From Galerina marginata (Eukaryota; Basidiomycota; Agaricomycetes; Agaricales; Galerinaceae), in contig JAECYW010000018.1 in NCBI GenBank assembly GCA_023014335.1, positions 868,001 through 932,000 on the forward strand: DNA of 64,000 nt, read 5' to 3'. This document shows, one piece after another, positions 28,319 to 37,778 of the stretch. Made by a program: the position numbers and the translations under genes. The stretch's first letter is position 1, and every line of letters starts with the position of its first letter. The notes below the pieces were generated by a model. The model did no database searches. It was not told where the DNA came from and saw nothing but the letters and a program-made list of their open reading frames with translations.

Positions 28319-29538
28319 ATGTCCCTCCTCTCTCTCGTTCTCTTCCTCTTGCAATGGACGAGTTCACCAAGCCTCGCTTTGACGAATATCACAGTCGATG
28401 ACCAAGATTCTCGAATACAGTATCTCCCGACGGTGTCGGATTGGGAAAAGGAGACAGATGGAGCTGACGTTGGAGGAACGCATATGTTGGCATCGGATGC
28501 TGGCACATTCGCAAGGATTACCTTCACTTGTATGTCTGTCATTTTCTATAAAACTTCTCATGAATGGCCTCGCAACCAATATTTCGAATAAGGTGTCTCT
28601 ATTTATTTTATGTCCCCGTTATGGCCTTATCGTGTCACCACCGCTCTGACGCTGGATGGTCAATCGCCGGTAACCCTCGATCTTCAGGACCATAGCACCC
28701 CGCCTCCGACTGGAGAAGTGGCCTCAAAGTCATCACAAGTTGTCCATTCATTTATAGGAACGGAAAGTGCGGTGCATACTCTTGTCATCTCTGTACCTCC
28801 AGGAGATCCGTACGCCATCGTTGACATGTTGATGTGAGTCGAATCTTAATTGAATATCCACCATGGCTTCCATAATTTCACTTACCCGCGCCTAGTTTCG
28901 AGGTGTCGGATCCTTTGACTTCAACTCCAATCTCGACCACAACATCTCTATCTTCTTCGAGCTCGACACTAGCCTCGACAACAAGCCAAGGTGAAACGAC
29001 CTCAATCGGTTCAAGCGGAGCTTTACCCACGTCTAGTCAAATTGCATCCAACGGAAATATCAATGCAGCTCAGAGGAAGTTAAAAATAATAGGCATAGGA
29101 ATTGGTATCGGCCTCGGTCTTCTGCTTTTACTTCTGGTGTGGTGTTTCATTGCCCGGCACACTCGCAGAAAAAACCGCAACAAGGCGAGCAGCCCTAGAC
29201 TTGACCTCAATAGTCCCGATGTATGGAGATCCACGGCTCCAAAAACCAGTATTCATCATAGTGACGGAACCGATAGCTTTCAGTACAGTGCTGTCCCAAT
29301 AGCTGAACAAGCGGAACATTTACCTATGCAACTGAGAGTTCCTCATCAAGGCTCTGAGTTGGGTCGACAACATTCCAATAGGGGCGGTGGGGGTGCTGCT
29401 GCAGACTCCGGCCCCAAAGGCCAACCTCCATGGGACCGATCACCGGCTTATCCATCCAATTCCGACGAGGAACGACGAGATATATCATCCTGGGGATCTG
29501 GTCATCCACAACCGTTAAAATTTATGTCAATAGGTTGA
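28319..29538 (+). CDS. Single-pass membrane protein, copy B (intact)
   Basis: 364 residues from exons 28319-28529, 28593-28833 and 28896-29538. Signal peptide (MSLLSLVLFLLQWTSSPSLA), TNITVDDQDSRIQYLP, the conserved ADVGGTHMLASDAGTFARI stretch, YFMSPLWPYRVTTALTLDG, VTLDLQDHS, a Ser/Thr-rich stalk, a membrane helix (IGIGIGLGLLLLLLVWCFI) with the stop-transfer ARHTRRKNR, and a cytosolic tail ending SWGSGHPQPLKFMSIG. It is the intact tandem partner of copy A. It lacks the last intron of copy A and has diverged most in stalk and tail. I know of no assigned function for this mushroom family. The signal peptide, single helix and glycosylatable stalk place it at the plasma membrane. Confidence 0.85.
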
Positions 29539-29791
29539 ATTCGAATGGAAACGGACATGAACCATTTTTTGTGTAACATGGACATTTTTACTCTCTTTCT
29601 TTGCTCTTCTTGTCGTTGATTTTATTGACGCGTTGATACAAAGAATAGACAGACATTCTGAAGTTTAATTTAATTGATCTGCAGGAGAGTGGAATTTCCC
29701 GCTATGTGAAGATTTGGGGACTGACGAGGTATTCGGCTGGCCTCCAGAGCGGAAAGGGCAAGGGCAAGAAGATGCACGTGCGTGTATTACA

Positions 29792-30452
29792 TACAGTATT
29801 TAACGGGTACTTTGTACACCAAAATTAACTTTGCTCAGTTTTCAATATGATGCCGTCCATAAAATATTAATAAAATTATATAAACATGTAGCTATACATC
29901 TCATAGTCTTTTATACCAAATTTCAGAGCCTGAAGAGAACATCATGTTGAGTAATTCACTCCTCAAGACGAAGTCATTTTCGCAGCCCGTTTATAAATAC
30001 TTTGTACACCGGCTTTTACTTATCTGCCGGTAAGCTTTCCTGGACTTTGTTAACCCTGATTTGTAATGCGATCAAATCTCGGCATCCCCCTTCCCCCTCT
30101 TCCGATGGTATTTCGCCATTTTCTCAACGAGTTTGCATCCAATTCCCCTAATTTCTTTTGCATAATATGTGGTTATGATACCTTAATGTCCTGAATGCAA
30201 AAAAGTTCCCAAGTTTTCATTGATTGCTATTCAAGAACCCAAATACCATTTTCGGAAAACTATCCAATTTGGGTATCTCAGGCACCGGCACTGACCCACT
30301 TGATTTCTACCCTCCGTTCCGTACTTTTATATCGCCCATGGGCAGTACTCATATGTAGGAAACCAAATATAATAGTAGATATACCCGATAGTCTCAAAAA
30401 ACTCAACTGTACAAAGGACCCATAGTGTACAAAGTACCCGTTAAATACTGTA
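29792..30452. mobile_element. MITE-like element with 28-bp terminal inverted repeats
   Basis: The left end (29792-29819) and right end (30425-30452) are perfect reverse complements. Reading TA as target duplication, the element starts CAGTATTTAACGGGTACTTT. TA flanks with a CAGT start are typical of Tc1/mariner-pogo relatives. The 0.66-kb interior has no transposase frame; a further ACTTTGTACACC copy lies inside at about 29999. Confidence 0.8.
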
Positions 30453-30770
30453 ATTAATTGCAAGGGGGCACCGGGATTCAAAAAACGACACGGGGTCGAT
30501 TTTTTTCATTAAGGTCTGGGCAACCCCCCCCCCCCCCCTCCCGGCCGCCCAAAATGGCTATGTCAGGCCTAAAATGGTAATTCCAAGAAAAACATAGGTT
30601 ATATTTTATACCTGCCACTGGCCTGCACGCCAACGTCGCACAGCCCACCCATTACACGGCACAAGTAATATACTATCCCAGTCGGGCGCGCTTTCGCGAA
30701 CGTGTCATATGGTTCTCACAACGCCAATTTCTTGGTACACATTCGAGGTTTAAGCATTCCAAATGAATAG

Positions 30771-31183
30771 GGATTGGCAGGGGTAACCCGTGACTTTTCG
30801 CGGGTTTTTTAGTAATCAACGTGTAGAGCAAAATTTTCTGAAAATTTTGCAATTTTTTTTGTGCAAATCCGTTAAGAAATGAGTATTCTACAGGTCTGCC
30901 AAGTTTCAGCGCCAAAGACCAAGTTTTGATGCCACGGCGGGGCCATCAACCGGGCCGATCAGCCCAATTTGGCCATTTTCCCGATTTGGCATACCCGCGG
31001 CTACTAAACCCGGTGCTGTGGGCTCATTAGTGAAGCTCTCATCTTCAAACTTGCAGAGGACATAGCTAGGCCATTTCTTAACTGATTTGGATGAAAAAAA
31101 TTGCCAAAAATTCAGCGTGACCAGGGCTACACGACTGCAACTAAAAACCCGCGACTTACCCCGGGGTAACCCCTGCCAATCCC
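30771..31183. mobile_element. Second MITE-like element, TA flanked
   Basis: The left end GGGATTGGCAGGGGTAACCC and the right end are inverted repeats over about 22 bp with one mismatch, and a looser match (GCGGGTTTTT / AAAAACCCGC) continues inward. TA lies on both outer sides. About 413 bp; no coding capacity recognised. Confidence 0.75.
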
Positions 31184-31364
31184 TACAAATGAAACTTGAG
31201 TTCGAGGGCCAAAGAATACTAGTAAGTATCAACAGAAGGAATATCAATATCATCAACATACCCATGAAGTTTCACAGCCCTCAAACCCGCAACGGACAGC
31301 CGTTTCCGATCCCATCACCCTTTCGCCCATATCAACGGCATTCCCACAAATACAAACATATATT

Positions 31365-31397
31365 ACGAGTCCTATTTATAGGGCTCGTTCTTTTATC
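31365..31397. repeat. Quasi-palindromic short repeat, copy 1
   Basis: ACGAGTCCTATTTATAG followed by GGCTCGTTCTTTTATC. Nearly identical to 57887-57919 (one base differs). Self-complementary around TATTTATA. Confidence 0.7.
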
Positions 31398-32300
31398 CTG
31401 AGGTCCTCTGGGCGTTTGTGCGGCTTTTGCAACGCTATACGAGCCGGCAAACCCCGTGAGCGCTTCTATTAATGATGCCATCAAAATTCGTCCTCAGCAT
31501 CTTCTGTTCATTATTCCATTTTATTCTCTGCGCGGAATGTTATCCTTTGTACATATTCTTAATCCCCTTATTTCTGCGAACACAGCCATATAAAATTTTT
31601 TCACAAATTACATAGGTTGCAATGAGATGGATGCACAATCAAGTATCCGGATGTGCTCATGATCATTGCTACGTGATAAAAATAGATTTGACTGCCTTGC
31701 TCTCTTTTTGCCCGTCATAACGAGTCTTCATTTCGTCAGTCCCCTTCACTTTTTTTTATTAAAACACCATCTTCTGACTAATGTGATTCTAGTGATCTAA
31801 ATTTTCCAAATAACCTTACTGCCGTATCCTCGCGCCCCAACTGCCAACCTGCCGTCTCTCGCCTCTCACCTCCTGCAGCCCGTTTTGTCACCAGCATTGC
31901 AGGGGCATCTTCATGGAAGTTTGCACACTGGCACTGACTCCCTCGGACCCAGGAGACAGGATCCGGGATCCAGAACATTGCGACGATGAGAAAGAAGGAA
32001 GATGGACAGTGACGACTGGATAGTCGGGGTCGCTGTCCGCTTCGCGTGGCGGTGGTGTACGCGCCGGTATATGCTTCTCCTTTACCCAAACCACCTGTTG
32101 TCAATGTGAGCCACGTAGCTAACGTACATCACACAGCGCTCTCGAGTCAGGACCTGTCAACCAACCCGCGCCTTCAGCTTCACCTTATACCCCAGCGGTT
32201 GCAGCTTCATCCGCCGAACGTATGAACAAATAAATGACGACAACTACACGGAGTAGTCGAGATCACCAGATGCCGGGGGTGGTGCTGCGAGCAGGAGCAG
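31398..32300. other. No gene seen
   Basis: AT-rich then mixed sequence with short frames only (for example 31778-32104 minus). Nothing recognisable. Confidence 0.4.
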
Positions 32301-34640
32301 TAAGGTTGATCTTGTTGAGGAGGGTTCAAATTTACGGTGAGTCGCTTCCTTGACTTATAGGGTTTTCAACTAATCTTGGCGCTGAATGGAAGGAGGCCGC
32401 GGCTTGGAGAGTAGGCGGTGGCGATCGCGAACTGGGAGTCAAGGAGGAGCCGGGCGGGGGGGTGAAGGAGGGAGGCTGGACATTGACGTTGAACGTCAGA
32501 GTCTCGAGCTTGTGGGCTGGAAAAGAGGTGAGTAGTAATTCAACGAGGCTATGATGAGGTGCTTATCTTGTCTATTGGAAAGGTTCCCTAACTGACCGAT
32601 CGACTTGAAGGCAGCACCAGCGGAACGCATGATCGTCAACATCTTGGATGGCAAGGCGGCGTGTGGAGGGAAAAGGGTGATATATACAAGGTAGGTGGAT
32701 TTTCGAGCTTTACAAGAAATTAACACTCATCTGAACTGTTTATGGCAGCCTTCACCTCTTGGTTTGCCTGCACAGCGCCGTCGATAGCATTCGCACACCC
32801 TTTGAGTCGATATCGTGCCAACAAACACGAACAAATGATGCTGCGGGGGCGTCGTGCAGGGAACTGCTGCGGGAAATAATTCGTCGACTTCGGTGGAGGC
32901 ATTAGAGACAAGGGGGCTTCATACTCGCCCCGGAAGATGTGGTGACAACACCAGCTTGCTGCTCGATCTGTGGTGAGTTTCTTGCCCGTGTTTTGATTCA
33001 GTTCCTGGGCATGGAAGTATGCTGCGGCTTGAGGGTAGGAGGCGGGATTCGTGAATTGGGAGTCGAGGAGGTGGTGGTGGGTGGGCGAACGAGGGCAGAG
33101 GCTGGACGCTGATGTTGGAACAACAAAGTCCCGAGCTCGAAACAAGGTGAGTCAAGATACAAAGAAGATATGAAGGTTTATTGACCTGCTCCAATCAAAA
33201 AGTCTATAAACCGTCAGTTTGACTCGACGACAGCTGCGGCTGCGGCACATTGAGCGTCGGCAGGTGGGATTAAAAGTGGGTGGGCGGAGGATAAAGCTGT
33301 TATGAAGGACGCTGTGGCTTGGTGGGTAGGTGACGCTGATTGAAAATTGGCAGTCAAGGAGGAGACCGGCGGGCGGGTGCGGGAGGCTGGAATGACATTG
33401 ACATTGAACTTCAAAATCTCGAGCTTGGATGTGAGCTGAAAACAAAGTGAGTAGTAATTCAACGTAGCAGCTATAATGAGTTACTTACCTTGTCCATTTA
33501 AAAGGTTCTTTAACTGTCCAATCAGCTTGAAGGCAGCACCAGTGAAACACAATCATCAATGGCTTGGATCACAGTTCGACCTGTAGAGGGAGAATGGTGC
33601 TGTAAATAAGGTAAGCGAATTTACGAGCATTAAAGAAAGCGATACTCACCTGAATTATGGCAGCCTCTACTTGTACCCCTTGCTTTGCCCGCAACACCAT
33701 CGATGGGATTCATGCACCCTTCAAGTCACCATTGTATTCACGCCGACAGATACAAACGGATGAGGCTGCGGTGTTGCGGGTGCATCCAACCCTCGCCGCA
33801 AGCGATTCGTCGACTTCGGTGGAGGCACGCGAGCTGCGGAAGTCTTTGTACACGCCGCGCGAGATGTGTTGGGGTGTCCATGGTGCGTTTTAACATCCGT
33901 TATTGACTCGGATGACGGGCTAACGTGTGCAGGCAGACCAGTGGTATGCGCTTTGCCTCGACTCCTAATCCGATGACAATCATTGCAAGTTGCCAACCAA
34001 GACAGCAAGTAAAGGGAAGCGGGCTGTGTCAGCATCTGCCGCATGGTCGTGGATGTGAACGTTTTCTGTCCGTCAGGGGTAGGCTCGGTATACGGGAGGC
34101 GGGGTAGGCAATGCTGGGAGGAAACGGTACGGTGAGCAGGAGGTTGAACGTTTGTCAAAACGGCCAAGTTGCGAGCTCGAAGTGGGCTAAAGGCGAGGTG
34201 AGTAATGCTTCGACTAGGTTGTGAACAATTACTAACCCTGCCAATCTGAAAGCCCTAAAATTTGACAAATTGACATGGCATCTGCGCCTGCGGAGCGCAT
34301 GAACTTTGAGGTTTGGGAATCCAAGTTGTCGTGCAGGGCAAGAATGACGCTATAGACAGGGTAAAAAAATTTTCGAGCATTAAAGGATGGATTACTGACC
34401 TAAATTACTTGCTGCAACCCATTACACCTTGGTTCGCCTGCACAGCGCCATTGAGGTCATTCGCCTGCAGTTGAAGGCGATAGATATCGTGCCGACAATG
34501 GCGAATGGATGAAGCCGCAGAGGCGTGGCTGGCTTTGTTGGGGGTGTGTCCAACTGCTGTGGGAAGGAATTTGTCGAGATTGGAGCTACGAAGGCAGATG
34601 CAGTTGCTTTGTATGTGCTAGATGCGTTGGCGGGCTAACA
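32300..34640. repeat. Degenerate tandem repeat array (about 0.6-0.9 kb units)
   Basis: Similar blocks recur near 32513, 33130, 33430 and 34180. Each contains GGTGAGTAGTAATTC-like sequence, then CTTGAAGGCAGCACC (exact at about 32608 and 33525), then TCGTCGACTTCGGTGGAGGC (exact at about 32881 and 33812). Minus-strand translations of the blocks share a pattern such as FNVNVQPPS / FNVNVIPAS followed by QAAASFHSA / QATASFITA. The array may be duplicated exons of an unknown minus-strand gene or non-coding satellite-like DNA. Confidence 0.55.
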
Positions 34641-35325
34641 CAGGATAACCTCGATAGCTAACCCGAGGATCGTGAAGTACAAACAGCATTGCCCGCGCGA
34701 TCGTGGAGTTGAATAGAAAGGATAGAATGGTATCAAATTTCGCTCAACCAACTCCAGCCCCAGCCATTGAATGATTCTGAATGAATGAACAAGCAAGCAA
34801 GCGAGGCGGTGGTATTCCCGGTGCTGTTTCTGGTGTCAATATTGAGGCGCGTATGTGAAAATTAGGTGGTCTGTCTGACCTCTCATGCATCTCATGACTG
34901 ACCCCTCAGTATTTGCTTGCAGGTGGTATCCTGATTATCCGTGGTTTTTTGGACCTGTTGTCTTGACGCAACACCTATCTTCACGGGTCTAGTAACAGCA
35001 CGGAGGAAAAAGAAAAAAAGAGAGAAAGAAAAAAAAAGGACTCGTCAATGCTATGCTGCAAGGCAATGGCTCACAAGCCACGTCTCAGCCATATCACGCG
35101 TCCGCCGTGGTCGCCCACGACGCGTCGGGAGTGCATCCATGTTGAATTCTGTTTGATGAGTGGCAAGGAGAATTTGAGGTTGCGGTGGACTTGCGACGAG
35201 AGGTTCTAGGGATGACAATTAACAGTTAGCTTCAATACGCAAGCTTTGTGTGGCTTACCGCTCTCCACAAATTCCTGCGAGTGTAAAGACCCGTCAACTG
35301 ATCCACCCGCTCAGGTAGAATAGCA
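34641..35325. other. Left flank of the giant element
   Basis: No confident gene. The minus strand holds a protein-like stretch at about 35250-35345 (VAILPERVDQLTGLYTRRNL) ending in a good donor, possibly a gene fragment cut by the element. A purine-rich run lies at about 35005-35040. Confidence 0.35.
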
Positions 35326-35420
35326 ACAATGTACCGTAGACTACGATACAGCTATTGTTTGACAATGTACCCGCAGCTATGGATGCAGCGGACGTAGCTT
35401 ATGAATATACAATGTATCAA
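35326..35420 (+). repeat. Left terminal inverted repeat of the giant element
   Basis: Reverse complement of 53590-53690 with scattered mismatches and one or two small gaps. Contains three of the four left-hand ACAATGTA motifs (about 35327, 35362 and 35409; the next is at 35448). Confidence 0.85.
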
Positions 35421-35624
35421 GGAATACGAGTAAGCTAACAGCCCATACAATGTACAATACTGAGTGGATAAGCTTATGGGTGTCTCCTGGGGCAGTATAG
35501 AGACGGCATGGATTGGAATTTATCTATATACACGGATGGGCTTATGTAGTAGGCTCGGGAACTATTTACAACGGTCGCGGTGGCTTAAAGCGTAGAACGG
35601 CCGACGGAAGGTATTCGGATGCGA

Positions 35625-37538
35625 TCATTGGTCTAGCTCCTCCAGGTCTTTGGTGATGGCTTCGGAAACTTGAGTGAGTCGCTGGTGCACAATATCTAAA
35701 CTTTGCATTGCTGTTATTTCACTCCTGATTTTTGAAACCCGGGCATTGTATAGGAGGGCCCCGGCGTTCTCAAAACCCAAACTAGGGGAGATCTCTTCGA
35801 TACTCCTCAGGCATTGATGAAGTTCTTCCCAAGAAAGGGGCTACATGTGGTATCAGAACCCGAAAACGGCGAAAGGGAGGGATCAGTACTTACAGGTTTG
35901 CCGGGGGTCGTTAAAGGATTACCGTTGGGTATAACAGCCTATAATTATTAACGTACTATTAGCCGTAGGAATAATGAAACATTAATAGACACGTACGACT
36001 TGGTACGGCCAGGGATAACCAGCCGACTCAACGGGATGAGGATGAGGAGCCGCCCGTGGCATGCCTGGTCCTCGGATAAAATCGAGATTGGGGTCATCTT
36101 TATGGTCGGTGATTGGAAGCGTAAAGTTTGGTGGGGCTTGGGCAGTCATCCCGGGTATCGGTTGGGGGGCAGGCGGGGCAAAAACCTGGGGGATTCGAGC
36201 TCCAACGGGTTGTTGACGCAGGGCGGGCGGTGACCAGTCAATTGTAATCGGTCTATCAAATGCATTACCAGGGGACAACCCGGGCTGCGGGGGGGCATGG
36301 CCGACGGATGGCCCGGCGTCGAGCTCCTCGGGCCCTGTCGAGGATAAACTAATGGGTGTTCCACCGCGTTGTGGAATAACAGCGCGCATTTTGCCTTTCT
36401 TCTGTTTCCGCACTGCAGCGGATGACGGGTGAGGTGGCAGAACGGGGGACGGGTGAGCAGCACCGACGGTTGGTGCTTCAGGCTTTTTGTCTGTTTCTAA
36501 GTCGTCAAGAAAGGCGTTTAAAGAGAAACTACTTGCGGAAGATTCCGTCTTGTCGGGTTTCGGACCAATATTCCCAATCGGCCGTTGAAGATCGTTTTTG
36601 GGTACAGGGAAGCCGAACGGGTCCAGTAACGAGGGTGCTGCTATCGGGTGTGCGTATGAACCCTGGAAACGGCTAGAGGACGCCATCGGCTCTGCTTGCT
36701 GTGCTAAGACACGGGCTGCATAATCAAGAGGGTCTTCCTCCGACCCACTGCCACCCGAATTTGCGTGGTCAGCCGAACCGACTGCCCAGGGCTGTCCACT
36801 ACACGCTGATTCCTCCAGTTTAATAGTCGGAGGGAATAGACTGCGCTGTGAACTGTTGGGTATGTTCGATGTAGCCCCGAAAAAAACTTCCCTCGGCGGC
36901 GGGACGTAGGCGGTGAGAAGGGTAGGTGGTCCCCAGGGCTTATGGCGCCAAGCTTGAGGTGACTTCTGTGCCTGTGGAAGGCCTATGTGAGTTTCCATGT
37001 AATCGAAAGGATCACTTTCAGAATCGGAATGTTCCTCAGCCGATTCCGCGGCCGGCCGATTGTTACTTGAACCACCACCTTGGGGATCGGTCGGTCCTGG
37101 TAAGGATGTCGGCTAAGTCTAATCAGCCTGGTACCAACAAAATTCATGTTTCAAGCCTTACATTGTCTTCGGGCGTAATCGGTGGCTCGTCCGATGGTTC
37201 ACGGAAAAGCCCATCATTTTGCGTGATTCTTTCAATCTTTAACTCTTTGGACAAGTACTCCAAAGGATCGCTTTCATTGTCAGATTCGGACCCGGAAATG
37301 CTCGTCGCGGGACTATGGTCGTCATTCGACTGATCCAACTCCCTGAAGCTCACCGGATTACCGGATGCAAGACCTGCATGGTTGAAAACTAAGTAGTTGA
37401 CAATATAGAACAATATGGACTCACTGGTAGAATCATCCATAACGATATCAACGGCCTAGACATAGAAATGTGTTGAGTGTTAGAGAAATTTTGAAATTCT
37501 GAATTTACCTCGGTTGTTGGATTTGACATCCTATCCAT
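35625..37538 (-). CDS. Giant-element accessory protein 1 (Pro/Ser-rich, triple DP-hydrophobic-acidic-Tyr motif)
   Basis: 549 residues from six exons: 37538-37509, 37455-37425, 37373-37162, 37112-35997, 35938-35894 and 35840-35625, phases consistent. I do not recognise a domain. The N-terminal half holds three related acidic motifs: SESDNESDPLEYLSKEL, HSDSESDPFDYMETHI and GSGSEEDPLDYAARVLAQ. The middle is Pro-rich and disordered. The C-terminal about 70 residues are predicted-helix-like (LSWEELHQCLRSIEEISPSL to AITKDLEELDQ). It shares a 240-bp divergent promoter with accessory protein 2, which suggests co-expression. It may be a scaffold or a transcription/targeting partner of the transposase; that is inference. 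Start chosen as the first ATG of an exon with a good donor; an ATG three codons further in is possible. Confidence 0.75.
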
Positions 37539-37778
37539 TAATTTTCTTATCTTGGTGAGACAACGGCTGCGATGGCTGAACAGTGAGCAATATGCGAATC
37601 TGTTCGGTGGAGAGGTTGATCTTGTTGATAACAATTAAGGTGACGATGACAAAGGCACGTGACCTTGTCACGGTTTGGTTGATTTTCAAAATGTCGCGTT
37701 CTTGCTCTCTATCTATAAACACACTCAAGTCCTCCTCACGCGCCGTTCTCCCCGAAAAATCTTCGCTTTTGCATCAAG
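37539..37778. promoter_or_regulatory. Divergent promoter within the giant element
   Basis: 240 bases between accessory genes 1 (minus) and 2 (plus). TATAAA at 37714-37719 lies 65 bases before the plus-strand ATG. Confidence 0.55.

Noticed and set aside
30906..31265. 119-codon minus-strand frame with a hydrophobic start
   Set aside because: It lies mostly within the inverted repeat element at 30771-31183; length and composition are explained by the repeat.
34990..35160. Small ORF and similarity between about 35047 and 59016 (ATGCTATGCTGC.../ATGCCATGCTAC...)
   Set aside because: The match is short and gapped; not enough to claim a shared repeat.
35250..35345. C-terminal continuation of the P-like transposase left of the giant element
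   Set aside because: The minus-strand peptide there (PERVDQLTGLYTRRNLWRA) is protein-like, but no matching target duplication or family similarity links it to the transposase.
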